Positions 1 to 8,522 are shown, counted from the first letter of the stretch. The stretch is 64,000 nt of DNA from Cronobacter condimenti 1330 (GCF_001277255.1 NZ_CP012264.1:2790001-2854000), one strand, 5' to 3'. Notes: generated by a model not told the origin, from the letters alone. Numbers and translations are program-made.

Positions 1-1200
1 CGTGTCGTGTTCCAGATTTTGCGCTCGTTTGAGCGCGATAATGCCCACGACGGCCCGCCGCCGCCGGACAGAGGACCGCCGCCGCATCTGCCGCCGCACG
101 GCTGGCGCACACAATTTTGGGTCGTGGATGCCGCGCAAAATGTGCTGGTCGGCCCGCGCTCGCCGGTGCCGCAGGATGGCGCACGCCGCGCGATTGTTGT
201 CGACGGCTCGCGTGTGGGCTGGGTTATCGCCTCGCCGGTGGAACGCCTCACGCGCAGCACCGATATTAATTTTGATAAACAACAGCGGCGCACCAGCTGG
301 CTTATCGTCGCGCTCTCGACGCTGCTCGCGGCGGCAGCCACGTTACTGCTCGCCCGTGGTCTGCTGGCACCGGTCAAACGGCTGGTGGAAGGCACGCACC
401 GGCTGGCGGCAGGCGATTTCACGACGCGCGTTGTCGCCACCGGCCAGGATGAGCTGGGCCGCCTCGCGCAGGATTTTAACCAGCTCGCCAGCACGCTTGA
501 GAAAAACCAACAGATGCGCCGGGCATTTATGGCGGATATCTCCCATGAACTGCGCACGCCGCTCGCGGTTTTGCGCGGTGAACTGGAGGCGATTCAGGAC
601 GGTGTTCGGCAGTTTACGCCAGACTCGGTCGCCTCATTGCAGGCGGAGGTCGGCACGCTGACCAAACTGGTGGACGATTTACATCAGCTCTCGCTCTCAG
701 ACGAAGGGGCGCTCGCCTATCAGAAAAAACCGCTGGAGATTGTGACGCTGATAGAAGTGGCCGCCGGTGCGTTTCGTGAACGCTTCGCGGCGCGCGGGCT
801 TATGCTGAACCTCTCCATGCCCGAGAGCGTAACGTTATTTGGTGACCGTGACCGGCTGATGCAGCTTTTTAATAATCTGCTCGAAAATAGCCTGCGCTAC
901 ACGGATGCAGGCGGCGGCCTGTTGATTCATGGCGAACGTCAGGCGCAACGTTTTGTGCTGCGCTTTAGCGACAGCGCGCCGGGCGTGAGCGATGAACAGC
1001 TCAGCAAACTTTTTGAGCGCTTTTACCGTGCGGAAGGCTCGCGTAACCGCGCCAGCGGCGGCTCCGGCCTGGGGCTTGCCATTTGCGCGAATATCGTGGC
1101 GGCGCATGGCGGCACGATTTCCGCCGATCATTCCTCATCAGGCGGTGTTAGCATTACCGTATCCTTACCGCTTGATGCTGTTCTTCCGGGAGACGTATGA
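1..1200 (+). CDS. baeS: Sensor histidine kinase BaeS, 5' end missing
   Basis: Inner-membrane kinase that senses envelope stress and phosphorylates BaeR. The frame is open from base 1, so the N-terminus and first membrane helix lie outside the window; about 399 codons are visible, against roughly 467 residues in E. coli. In order one sees the end of the periplasmic sensor, a second membrane helix (about bases 300-360), a HAMP linker, the H-box HELRTPL with its phospho-accepting His at about base 544, the N-box NNLLENSLRY near base 870, an F-box FERFYRAE and the glycine box GGSGLGLAI near base 1060. Its stop overlaps the start of baeR by 4 bp (ATGA), so the two are translationally coupled. The GTG at base 7 is an internal codon, not the start. 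Family and gene are clear from the domain order and the baeR neighbour. Confidence 0.95.
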   Translation, partial: RVVFQILRSFERDNAHDGPPPPDRGPPPHLPPHGWRTQFWVVDAAQNVLVGPRSPVPQDGARRAIVVDGSRVGWVIASPVERLTRSTDINFDKQQRRTSWLIVALSTLLAAAATLLLARGLLAPVKRLVEGTHRLAAGDFTTRVVATGQDELGRLAQDFNQLASTLEKNQQMRRAFMADISHELRTPLAVLRGELEAIQDGVRQFTPDSVASLQAEVGTLTKLVDDLHQLSLSDEGALAYQKKPLEIVTLIEVAAGAFRERFAARGLMLNLSMPESVTLFGDRDRLMQLFNNLLENSLRYTDAGGGLLIHGERQAQRFVLRFSDSAPGVSDEQLSKLFERFYRAEGSRNRASGGSGLGLAICANIVAAHGGTISADHSSSGGVSITVSLPLDAVLPGDV

Positions 1201-1919
1201 CAGAGTTACCGATTAATGACAAAACCCCGCGCATTCTGGTTGTTGAGGATGAGCCAAAACTCGGCGCGCTGCTGGTAGATTATCTGCGTGCGGCCAGCTA
1301 TGCCCCAACGCTGATTAACCATGGCGATCAGGTGCTGGCGTATGTACGCCAGACGCCGCCGGATCTGATTCTGCTGGATTTAATGCTGCCCGGCACCGAC
1401 GGGCTGACGCTATGCCGCGAAATCCGTCGTTTCTCCGAAGTGCCGATTGTGATGGTGACCGCGAGGATTGAAGAGATAGATCGCCTGCTGGGCCTGGAGA
1501 TTGGCGCGGATGATTACATCTGCAAGCCGTTCAGCCCGCGCGAAGTGGTGGCACGCGTAAAAACGATCCTGCGCCGCTGCAAGCCGCAGCGCGATATCCA
1601 GGCGCTGGATGCCCAGAGCCCGCTGATTATTGATGAAGGACGCTTTCAGGCAAGCTGGCGGCAAAAAGCGCTCGATCTGACCCCTGCCGAATTTCGCCTG
1701 CTGAAGACGCTCTCCAGCGAGCCGGGCAAGGTGTTTTCCCGCGAGCAACTGCTAAACCATCTTTACGATGATTACCGCGTCGTGACCGACCGCACCATTG
1801 ACAGCCACATCAAAAACCTGCGCCGCAAGCTGGAGGCGCTCGACGACGACCAGCCGTTTATCCGCGCCGTATACGGCGTGGGCTACCGCTGGGAGGCTGA
1901 TGCAGGGCGAGTAGTGTAG
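1197..1919 (+). CDS. baeR: Two-component response regulator BaeR
   Basis: OmpR-family transcription factor, 240 residues, that activates envelope-stress and drug-efflux genes when phosphorylated by BaeS. The receiver domain covers about residues 12-125, with the acidic pair in VVEDEP, phospho-acceptor Asp61 in LLDLMLPGTDG and the conserved Lys110 in YICKPF. The winged-helix DNA-binding domain covers about residues 145-235 and includes TPAEFRLL and RTIDSHIKNLRRKL. It overlaps baeS by 4 bp. In E. coli baeSR follows the mdtABC efflux genes, which would lie left of the window. The E. coli neighbour yegP does not follow here; trhP does, 356 bp on. Confidence 0.95.
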   Translation: MTELPINDKTPRILVVEDEPKLGALLVDYLRAASYAPTLINHGDQVLAYVRQTPPDLILLDLMLPGTDGLTLCREIRRFSEVPIVMVTARIEEIDRLLGLEIGADDYICKPFSPREVVARVKTILRRCKPQRDIQALDAQSPLIIDEGRFQASWRQKALDLTPAEFRLLKTLSSEPGKVFSREQLLNHLYDDYRVVTDRTIDSHIKNLRRKLEALDDDQPFIRAVYGVGYRWEADAGRVV

Positions 1920-2275
1920 ATATCACCTACACGGTTGATACGCGGGCCCGATGAAGATGCACGCCCGGTAACCGGTTCCGTTCGCCAGAACGCTGATTCA
2001 CGCGAATGTGTTAAGGGGGGCTCGCCGCCGCCCTTAACAATCCCGGCTTGCGGCCAAAGGACAGCTGCCAGGGAAAATACACGGCATCGGCGTTGGGTTT
2101 TGTGGTTTCGCAGGTGTAAGCGCAGCGCACCACCTCACTTCCATAAGCCTCCCCGTAACGGTTTGCACCCCTGCGTCACTGGCGCTACAATTCCCGCCCT
2201 TAACGTGGGGGTAAACGTGCCCCCTACCGCTTCACTGTTGAAGCGGGTCTGACCTGTCATCAGAACGAGTTCATC
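1920..2275. other. baeR-trhP gap with leader hairpins
   Basis: A 356 bp stretch with no convincing gene. Bases 2010-2038 form an inverted repeat (GTTAAGGG and CCCTTAAC) without a T-run, possibly the end of the baeR transcript. Just before trhP are two compact hairpins: 2207-2224 (GGGGG, 8-base loop, CCCCC) and 2227-2246 (CCGCTTCA, loop CTGT, TGAAGCGG). The second ends 29 bases before the trhP ATG, so both probably lie in its 5' leader. An open frame at 1935-2252 has poor composition, no ribosome site and overlaps these structures. Confidence 0.5.
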
Positions 2276-3637
2276 ATGTTTAAACCAGAATTACTTTCGC
2301 CTGCGGGAACGCTGAAAAATATGCGTTACGCATTCGCCTATGGCGCCGACGCTGTTTACGCCGGGCAACCGCGCTACTCGCTGCGCGTGCGCAATAACGA
2401 ATTCAACCACGAGAATCTCCAGCTCGGCATCAACGAAGCCCACGCGCTGGGTAAAAAATTCTACGTCGTGGTCAATATCGCGCCGCATAACGCTAAGCTG
2501 AAAACCTTTATCCGCGACCTTAAACCGGTGGTCGAGATGGGGCCGGATGCACTGATTATGTCCGACCCGGGCCTGATTATGCTGGTGCGCGAGCACTTCC
2601 CGCAGATGGATATCCACCTGTCGGTCCAGGCCAACGCGGTTAACTGGGCGACCGTAAAATTCTGGCAACAGATGGGCCTGACGCGCGTCATTCTCTCCCG
2701 CGAGTTATCGCTTGAAGAGATTGCCGAAATTCGCGAACAGGTGCCGGAGATGGAGCTTGAAATCTTCGTACACGGCGCGCTCTGCATGGCCTACTCCGGC
2801 CGCTGCCTGCTTTCCGGCTACATCAATAAGCGCGACCCGAACCAGGGCACCTGCACCAACGCCTGCCGCTGGGAATATAAAGTTCAGGAAGGCAAAGAAG
2901 ACACGGTGGGCAATATCGTGCACATCCATGAGCCGATCCCGGTACAAACCGTTGAGCCGACGCTCGGCGTCGGCGCGCCGACCGATAAAGTCTTCATGAT
3001 TGAAGAAGCCCAGCGCCCCGGTGAGTACATGACCGCGTTCGAGGATGAACACGGCACTTACATCATGAACTCCAAAGATTTGCGCGCCATTCAGCACGTT
3101 GAGCGACTCACTAAAATGGGCGTGCACTCTCTGAAAATCGAAGGCCGCACCAAATCGTTCTATTACTGCGCGCGCACCGCACAGGTGTATCGTCGCGCCA
3201 TTGACGACGCCGCCGCAGGCAAGCCGTTTGACCCAAGCCTGCTGGAAACGCTGGAAGGTCTGGCACATCGCGGTTACACCGAGGGGTTCCTGCGCCGCCA
3301 CACGCATGATGATTATCAAAATTACGAGTACGGTTATTCCGTCTCGGATCGTCAGCAGTTTGTCGGCGAATTCACCGGCGAGCGTCACGGGCAGCTTGCC
3401 GCCGTGGCGGTAAAAAACAAATTCAGTATTGGCGACAGCCTTGAGCTGATGACGCCCCAGGGGAATATCAGTTTTACGCTGGAGCACATGGAAAACGCCA
3501 AAGGCGAAAAAATGGACGTGGCGCCAGGAGATGGATATACCATCTGGATGCCAGTTCCTGAGGATCTCTCACTGGAATACGCGCTGTTGATGCGTAATTT
3601 CACTGGACAGACCACGAGAAATCCACACGGTAAATAA
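2276..3637 (+). CDS. trhP: tRNA 5-hydroxyuridine synthesis protein TrhP (YegQ)
   Basis: U32-family protein, 453 residues, the prephenate-dependent enzyme for hydroxylation of uridine 34 in certain tRNAs to 5-hydroxyuridine, a precursor of cmo5U and mcmo5U. The N-terminal half is the U32 barrel (LLSPAGTLKNMRYAFAYGAD at the start). Four cysteines, Cys170, Cys177, Cys193 and Cys197, in the segment HGALCMAYSGRC...GTCTNAC match the family's iron-sulfur cysteine pattern. The C-terminal part carries the extra beta domain. The ATG at 2276 gives the usual family length. CyaR sRNA follows immediately downstream, as in E. coli (yegQ-cyaR). Older annotations call U32 proteins peptidases; the tRNA role is family knowledge, not visible in the sequence. 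Confidence 0.93.
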   Translation: MFKPELLSPAGTLKNMRYAFAYGADAVYAGQPRYSLRVRNNEFNHENLQLGINEAHALGKKFYVVVNIAPHNAKLKTFIRDLKPVVEMGPDALIMSDPGLIMLVREHFPQMDIHLSVQANAVNWATVKFWQQMGLTRVILSRELSLEEIAEIREQVPEMELEIFVHGALCMAYSGRCLLSGYINKRDPNQGTCTNACRWEYKVQEGKEDTVGNIVHIHEPIPVQTVEPTLGVGAPTDKVFMIEEAQRPGEYMTAFEDEHGTYIMNSKDLRAIQHVERLTKMGVHSLKIEGRTKSFYYCARTAQVYRRAIDDAAAGKPFDPSLLETLEGLAHRGYTEGFLRRHTHDDYQNYEYGYSVSDRQQFVGEFTGERHGQLAAVAVKNKFSIGDSLELMTPQGNISFTLEHMENAKGEKMDVAPGDGYTIWMPVPEDLSLEYALLMRNFTGQTTRNPHGK

Positions 3638-3671
3638 TTTATAAGGGTTATTTTTACCGCGCGAATGGATC

Positions 3672-3714
3672 TTCGAATGGGATCACAAACGGTTATGTTT
3701 AAAGTGGTTATTAT
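3672..3714 (+). promoter_or_regulatory. cyaR promoter with class II CRP site
   Basis: A -10 element TATTAT at 3709-3714 lies 7 bases before the conserved first base of CyaR (3722). A CRP-like site TTCGA-N6-TCACA at 3672-3687 is centred about 42 bases upstream of that start, the class II spacing. The right half is perfect; the left half is weak (3 of 5). This fits the known cAMP-CRP activation of cyaR. Confidence 0.7.
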
Positions 3715-3721
3715 TCCAGGC

Positions 3722-3809
3722 GCTGAAAAACATAATCCATAAATGCCAGTTGTACCAGGAACCACCTCCTTCAGCCTGCGTAAACTCCCTTACGCAGGCT
3801 TATTTTTTT
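3722..3809 (+). ncRNA. cyaR: CyaR small regulatory RNA
   Basis: Hfq-dependent sRNA known to repress ompX, nadE, luxS and yqaE in E. coli. It is recognised by the 5' part GCTGAAAAACATAA, the central GTACCAGGAACCACCTCCTT (anti-ribosome-binding-site seed in a loop) and the terminator stem GCCTGCGTAA...TTACGCAGGC followed by seven T. Position right after trhP matches E. coli (yegQ-cyaR). Changes from the K-12 sequence lie in stem positions and keep pairing. The seed ACCACCTCC is unchanged, so targets with a GGAGGUGGU-like leader should be shared. Confidence 0.93.
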
Positions 3810-3886
3810 GTCCTTTCAGCCAGTTCTTAAGCGACTCGCCAGACTCTGCGATAAACTCTGTGAATGCGTATTCACAGGAGTAGATC

Positions 3887-4786
3887 ATGTCTCGTTCCCC
3901 CGGTTCGTTTCTGATTTTAAATGGTAAAAGCGCGGATAATGACGTGCTGCGCGGCAGCATAAAATTGCTGCGGGACCAGGGCCACCCGCTGGATGTGCGC
4001 GTGACCTGGGAAAATGGCGACGCGGCGCGTTATGTGAAAGAGGCGGCAGAAAGTGGCGCGCAAACGGTGATCGCAGCAGGCGGCGACGGGACCATTAACG
4101 AAGTGGCGGCGGCGCTGGTATGCGTACCCGCGGAAAAACGTCCGACGCTCGGTCTGCTGCCGCTCGGCACCGCGAACGATTTTGCGACCAGCGCGGGCGT
4201 GCCGGACGATATCGAACTGGCGCTGAAACTGGCGGTAGAAGGCCGCGCCGTACCGATAGACATTGCGCAGGTGAATGACAAAGCCTGGTTTATTAATATG
4301 GCGACGGGCGGTTTCGGCACGCGCATCACCACCGAAACGCCAGAACGGTTGAAGGCGGCGCTCGGTGGCGTGTCGTATCTGATCCACGGCCTGATGCGCA
4401 TGGACGCCCTGAAGGCGGACCGCTGCGACATCCGCGGCGAGCATTTCCACTGGCAGGGCGACGCGCTGGTGATTGGCATCGGCAATGGCAGACAGGCAGG
4501 CGGCGGGCAGGAACTGTGTCCGGATGCGCTGATTAACGACGGGCTATTACACCTGCGGATTTTTACCGGTGAAGAACTGCTCCCCGCACTCTTCACCACG
4601 CTGACGCAGCCGGAAGAGAGCCCCAATATTATCGACGGCGCCTCGGCGTGGTTTGAGATAACCGCGCCGCACGAGATTACCTTTAACCTTGACGGCGAGC
4701 CGCTGAGCGGCAGGCAGTTCCGTATCGAAATCCGCCCCGGCGCGTTGCACTGCCGCCTGCCGCCGGATTGCCCGCTACTGAAATAA
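3887..4786 (+). CDS. yegS: Lipid kinase YegS
   Basis: Cytosolic diacylglycerol/sphingosine-kinase-like enzyme, 299 residues, with phosphatidylglycerol kinase activity reported for the E. coli protein. The nucleotide-binding loop is GGDGT at residues 65-69, followed by INEV and, further on, LPLGTANDFA, both hallmarks of the DAGK catalytic domain. The C-terminal beta-sandwich ends with NLDGEPL. The ATG at 3887 has AGGAG upstream at good spacing. It faces fbaB convergently and shares a terminator with it. The physiological substrate is not known. Confidence 0.93.
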   Translation: MSRSPGSFLILNGKSADNDVLRGSIKLLRDQGHPLDVRVTWENGDAARYVKEAAESGAQTVIAAGGDGTINEVAAALVCVPAEKRPTLGLLPLGTANDFATSAGVPDDIELALKLAVEGRAVPIDIAQVNDKAWFINMATGGFGTRITTETPERLKAALGGVSYLIHGLMRMDALKADRCDIRGEHFHWQGDALVIGIGNGRQAGGGQELCPDALINDGLLHLRIFTGEELLPALFTTLTQPEESPNIIDGASAWFEITAPHEITFNLDGEPLSGRQFRIEIRPGALHCRLPPDCPLLK

Positions 4787-4850
4787 AGGGTGTGCGGGAC
4801 GTACGGCGGGTGGTGCTAACGCATACCCCCGTATCCCCTTTCTCTTTACA

Positions 4851-4878
4851 AAAAAACGCGCCCGCAGGCGCGTTTTTT
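4851..4878. terminator. Bidirectional terminator between yegS and fbaB
   Basis: Stem ACGCGCC-cgca-GGCGCGT flanked by A-runs on the left and T-runs on the right, so it can end both convergent transcripts. Confidence 0.85.
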
Positions 4879-4899
4879 ACAGGCTGACGTCAACTGTTA

Positions 4900-5952
4900 T
4901 CAGGCGATGGTTACACGTTTATCCAGATAAACGTCTTGCACCGCATTTATCAACTTCACGCCGTCGGCCATCGTTTTCTTAAACGCCTTACGGCCCAGGA
5001 TAAGCCCCATGCCGCCTGCGCGTTTGTTAATCACGGCGGTACGCACCGCGTCGGTCAGATCCGCTTCGCCACCGGACGCGCCGCCAGAGTTAATCAGCCC
5101 TGCGCGCCCCATATAGCAGTTCGCCAGCTGATAACGCACCAGGTCAATCGGGTTATCGGTAGTCAACGTGCTGTAAACGCGCTCATCGGTATAGCCAAAC
5201 TTCAGCGCCGTATAGCCGCCGTTATTTTCCGCCATCTTCTGCTTCACGATATCCGCGCCGATGGTGGCTGCCAGATGGTTCGCCTGCCCGGTCAGGTCGG
5301 CGCTGGAGTGGTAATCCACGCCATCTTTCTTAAAGTGGCTGTTGCGCAGGTAGGCCCACAGTACCGTCACCATGCCAAGCTCATGCGCGCGCTCAAACGC
5401 CGCAGAGATCTCTTCAATCTGGCGACGGGACTCTTCAGATCCAAAATAGATGGTCGCCCCGACGGCCACCGCGCCCATATTGAACGCCTGCTCGACGCTG
5501 GCGTACAGGGTCTGATCGTACTGGGTCGGGTAGCTCAGGGTTTCGTTGTGGTTAATCTTCACCAGAAACGGAATGCGGTGTGCGTAGCGGCGCGACACCG
5601 AGGCCAGAACGCCATAAGTCGAGGCCACGCAGTTGCAGCCCGCTTCAATTGCCAGCTCGATAATATTTTTAGGATCGAAGTACATTGGATTGGCGGCGAA
5701 CGACGCGCCTGCCGAATGCTCAACGCCCTGGTCAACCGGCAGAATGGAAAGATACCCCGTGCCCGCAAGACGCCCGGTGTTATAGAGGGTCTGCATATTT
5801 CGCAGTACTGCCGGAGGGCGATTATTATCCACCATCACGCGATCGACATAATCGGGTCCTGGCAGGTAGAGCTGGTCGGAGGAAATGGTCGTACAGCGGT
5901 GCTGTAACAGACTATCGGCATCATTGCCGAGCAACTGCACTATATCAGTCAT
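4900..5952 (-). CDS. fbaB: Class I fructose-bisphosphate aldolase
   Basis: DhnA-type class I aldolase, 350 residues, cleaving fructose 1,6-bisphosphate to dihydroxyacetone phosphate and glyceraldehyde 3-phosphate, mainly during gluconeogenic growth. The Schiff-base lysine is Lys237 in GADIVKQKM. Other family blocks are LPVDQGVEHSAG and LINSGGASGGEADL. Two Met codons are adjacent; the second (5952) is chosen because it gives the 350-residue length of the E. coli enzyme. It lies 147 bp downstream of thiD on the same strand. The K-12 genes yegTUVW, which separate them there, are absent here. Confidence 0.95.
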   Translation of the reverse strand: MTDIVQLLGNDADSLLQHRCTTISSDQLYLPGPDYVDRVMVDNNRPPAVLRNMQTLYNTGRLAGTGYLSILPVDQGVEHSAGASFAANPMYFDPKNIIELAIEAGCNCVASTYGVLASVSRRYAHRIPFLVKINHNETLSYPTQYDQTLYASVEQAFNMGAVAVGATIYFGSEESRRQIEEISAAFERAHELGMVTVLWAYLRNSHFKKDGVDYHSSADLTGQANHLAATIGADIVKQKMAENNGGYTALKFGYTDERVYSTLTTDNPIDLVRYQLANCYMGRAGLINSGGASGGEADLTDAVRTAVINKRAGGMGLILGRKAFKKTMADGVKLINAVQDVYLDKRVTIA

Positions 5953-6099
5953 CATACGCTCCCGTAATTGTCGGCGGACGGTGGCCCGCCGGACGAAAAG
6001 ATTCCTTACCCGCCCATTAACTGGGCAGTCTAAGCGTGGACCTGTTTAGCACAGATTGCCAGACCCGAGCGCATTTTCAGCTAATTCTGCTGGCTCGCT

Positions 6100-6900
6100 T
6101 CACCACCATGCATGAAAATGATGAACCGGCCCGATCCCCTCGCCCACCTCCAGACTATCTGCCTGTTGCAGCGCCTGCGTAAGCCAGGCTTTTGCGGCGT
6201 TCACAGTCTGCACCCAGTCGTCGTGCCGTGGGCGTAAGGCCGCGAGCGCGCTGGAAAGCGTACAACCCGTGCCATGCGTATTTTTGGTCGCAACGCGCGT
6301 AGCCGTAAAGCGCGTCGCCCCGTCGCGGGTGAAAAGCCAGTCCGGGCTTTCGTCATCAATCAGATGCCCGCCTTTCATCAACACCGCCTCGCAGCCAAGC
6401 GCGAGCAACGCCTCGCCCTGCTGGCGCATTTCCGCTTCGCTGCGGGCATGCGACGTTTCAAGCAGTGCCGCAGCCTCTGGCAGGTTTGGCGTGATGATCG
6501 CCACCTGTGGCAGCAGATGTTCACGCAGGGCGCGCACCGCCGACGGACTTAACAGCGGATCGCCGCTTTTCGCGAGCATCACGGTATCCAGCACAATATT
6601 GCGCACCCGGTAATGAGCGAGCCGCTCGGCCACCGCTTCGACAATGTCCGTTTCTGCCAGCATGCCGATTTTCGTGGTATCGATGCGTACATCGCTTAAT
6701 ACGGAATCGAGCTGGGCGGCGACAAAGGACGGCTCAATGCGGTAAACCGACTGTACGCCGCGGGTGTTCTGCGCCACCAGCGCGGTGATAACCGATGTGC
6801 CGTACGCACCTAACGCCGAGAAGGTTTTAAGATCGGCCTGAATGCCTGCGCCGCCGCTTGGGTCAGTACCGGCGATGGTAAGCGCATTAATGCGTTTCAT
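6100..6900 (-). CDS. thiD: HMP/HMP-phosphate kinase ThiD
   Basis: Thiamine pyrimidine kinase, 266 residues, phosphorylating 4-amino-5-hydroxymethyl-2-methylpyrimidine twice. Ribokinase fold with the substrate motif TIAGTDPSGGAGIQADLKTF near the N-terminus, MLAKSGDPLL in the middle and the anion-hole segment KNTHGTGCTLSSALAA near the C-terminus. The ATG at 6900 is preceded by GGAGG and gives the E. coli length; an open frame extends further upstream inside thiM. It overlaps the end of thiM by 14 bp, so the pair is one operon behind the TPP riboswitch. Confidence 0.95.
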   Translation of the reverse strand: MKRINALTIAGTDPSGGAGIQADLKTFSALGAYGTSVITALVAQNTRGVQSVYRIEPSFVAAQLDSVLSDVRIDTTKIGMLAETDIVEAVAERLAHYRVRNIVLDTVMLAKSGDPLLSPSAVRALREHLLPQVAIITPNLPEAAALLETSHARSEAEMRQQGEALLALGCEAVLMKGGHLIDDESPDWLFTRDGATRFTATRVATKNTHGTGCTLSSALAALRPRHDDWVQTVNAAKAWLTQALQQADSLEVGEGIGPVHHFHAWW

Positions 6901-7684
6901 GGCGACCTCCGCAAGCTTGAACGTGCAGGCTATCAAGCAAGGCGGTGGCGAAACTACCCGGCCCGTGCGAGGCCGCAAGCGCCGCTTCGCCCGCGCGTTT
7001 CATTAACCAGCAGGCGGCCGCGACATTCTGCAGGCGGTCGCCCGCAAGCGCGCTGCAGGCGGCGACAACAGCAGACAGCGCGCAACCGGTGCCCACGACG
7101 CGCGTTAACATGGCGGTGCCGCCGTGCACGGCAACCGTACGTTCACCATCGGTAATGAAATCCACCTCGCCGGTCACGGCGACAATCGCGCCACTCCGGC
7201 GTGCGAGGGTTATCGCGGCCTCGCGGGCCAGATGCGTGCTTTCGGTTGAGTCAACGCCGCGCCCACCGGTGCTCTCGCCCGCCAGCGCCCGGATTTCTGA
7301 GGCATTCGCGCGGATGGCGGCGGGTTTGCGCGCCAGCAGTTCGTGTGCAAAGGAGGTTCGTAACGTCAGCGCGCCAACTGCGACTGGATCGAGCGTCCAG
7401 GGTTTACCCGCCGCGCAGGCGCTATCGATAGCCGCGCGCATCGCCTGCTGCTGCGGGCGTGTCAACGTCCCAAGATTAATCAACAGAGCATCCGCGATTG
7501 CCGCAAACTCGGCGGCTTCCTCGGCGTCCACCACCATCGCGGGTGAGGCACCAAGTGCTAACAGAACATTCGCGGTAACATTTTGCACGACATCATTGGT
7601 GATACAGTGCACCAGTGGCGCGTGACGACGAAGTTGGGTGACAACAGGCGCGGCATGGGTGCCGCAAAGCAGGTCGGAAGACAT
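6887..7684 (-). CDS. thiM: Hydroxyethylthiazole kinase ThiM
   Basis: Thiamine thiazole salvage kinase, 265 residues, phosphorylating 4-methyl-5-(2-hydroxyethyl)thiazole. Ribokinase-like fold with the N-terminal block VHCITNDVVQNVTANVLLA, the phosphate/Mg segment NASEIRALAG and the catalytic-Cys loop RVVGTGCALSAVVAA. The ATG at 7684 has AGGAG upstream. It is the first gene of thiMD. A complete TPP riboswitch precedes it, so expression should fall when thiamine pyrophosphate is plentiful. Confidence 0.95.
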   Translation of the reverse strand: MSSDLLCGTHAAPVVTQLRRHAPLVHCITNDVVQNVTANVLLALGASPAMVVDAEEAAEFAAIADALLINLGTLTRPQQQAMRAAIDSACAAGKPWTLDPVAVGALTLRTSFAHELLARKPAAIRANASEIRALAGESTGGRGVDSTESTHLAREAAITLARRSGAIVAVTGEVDFITDGERTVAVHGGTAMLTRVVGTGCALSAVVAACSALAGDRLQNVAAACWLMKRAGEAALAASHGPGSFATALLDSLHVQACGGRHETH

Positions 7685-7724
7685 GGTTCTCTCCTGCCAG
7701 GCGCGAAGACGGGATACCGGACAG

Positions 7725-7812
7725 GCATCTGACTTCCCTACGCTGGCATTATCCAGATCAGGTAATACGGGTATTTCTCAGCCCATCAGAGATGGGGCAC
7801 CCCGAGTCATGT
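7725..7812 (-). promoter_or_regulatory. TPP (thi-box) riboswitch of thiMD
   Basis: Read on the minus strand the leader has ACTCGGGGTGCCC, a variable stem, GGGCTGAGAAATACCC, ACCTGATCTGGATAATGCC and AGCGTAGGGAAGT in the right order. These are the conserved P1-P5 parts of the TPP aptamer, including the pyrimidine-binding CUGAGA loop. About 40 bases separate the aptamer from the thiM ATG, with no clear T-run terminator, so control by masking the ribosome site is likely, as in E. coli thiM. Confidence 0.95.
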
Positions 7813-8070
7813 GAATCACGCCCCAGCCGGATAAAACAGCCAGGCGGATTCTGCTCCAGGATAATGCCAGCGGCGCGTCTGGCATACAAGGTATTAATTA
7901 TCCCGCAAGCGCCCTGACTGTGCCGTCGTAATCCCGCCCTGCGCTGATTGCTATCCGCTTCATTTTTTTATACATAATTAACCTTGCCCGACCGTGTATG
8001 GCGCTGGAATGATAGCGGCCTGGCGGTAACAAAAATCAAGGGGCGCTGCGCGCTCACATGTGGAGAAGGT
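7813..8070. other. Divergent promoter region, thiMD/rcnB
   Basis: 258 bp between the riboswitch and rcnB. It must hold the thiM promoter (minus) and the rcnB promoter (plus). A TTTTTTTATACATAATTA tract at about 7965-7982 is a plausible rcnB -10 region. I saw no clear nickel-regulator (RcnR, GTA-G-tract) operator. Confidence 0.4.
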
Positions 8071-8397
8071 ATGTTGAAAACCAGAATGATCGTAGCGGGA
8101 GTGCTGTTGATGTCGGTGGCCTCTGCATTCGCCGCGGACGCCGTAAAACCCAAAACCATCGATAGCTATGAAGTGAAGGAGTTTATCTCCGATTCGCACA
8201 AATTCACTATCGGGGACGTAGTGCCGGATCTCTACCGCACCGAGGAATACAATATTAAGCAGTGGCAGATCCGCAATCTGCCTGCGCCGGAAGCGGGCAC
8301 CCACTGGACCTATATGGGCGGCTACTATGTGCTTATCACCGACGCCGAAGGCAAAGTCGTTCGCGCCATGAACGGCGATATCTTCTATCACCGCTGA
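8071..8397 (+). CDS. rcnB: Periplasmic nickel/cobalt homeostasis protein RcnB
   Basis: Small exported protein, 108 residues, that in E. coli modulates nickel and cobalt export by RcnA. Residues 1-22 are a clear signal peptide ending in SAFAAD. The mature part contains the family blocks TVGDVVPDLYR-like (here IGDVVPDLYRTEEYNIKQWQ), LPAPEAGTHWTYMGG and the C-terminal GDIFYHR. The ATG at 8071 follows GGAGAAGGT; an open frame continues upstream from 7984 but lacks a ribosome site. The normal partners rcnR and rcnA are not in the window, so its role here may be separate from an adjacent exporter. Confidence 0.9.
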   Translation: MLKTRMIVAGVLLMSVASAFAADAVKPKTIDSYEVKEFISDSHKFTIGDVVPDLYRTEEYNIKQWQIRNLPAPEAGTHWTYMGGYYVLITDAEGKVVRAMNGDIFYHR

Positions 8398-8405
8398 CCG
8401 TTGCG

Positions 8406-8438
8406 CCTGAAGCCCCCGGGGTTTCAGGCTTCTTTCCC
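8406..8438 (+). terminator. Terminator after rcnB
   Basis: Hairpin CCTGAAGCCCC / GGGGTTTCAGG (one G-T mismatch) at 8406-8428 followed by CTTCTTTCCCC. Moderate T content. Confidence 0.7.
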
Positions 8439-8505
8439 CTTCTCGCCTTAATCCCACAGACTGCACACATCTAAATGTTGGGAGTGGCGAAAAAACGTCC
8501 CCCTC

Positions 8506-8522
8506 GGTACACTCGCTGTACC
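8506..8522. repeat. Small hairpin in the ABC-F leader
   Basis: Perfect inverted repeat GGTACA-ctcgc-TGTACC, 21 bases before a strong AAAGGAGGA ribosome site. Could be a 5' leader stem or a regulator site. Confidence 0.4.

Noticed and set aside
1935..2252. 105-codon plus-strand open frame between baeR and trhP
   Set aside because: No ribosome site, low-complexity Pro/Arg-rich product, and overlap with the leader hairpins; high GC makes such frames common.
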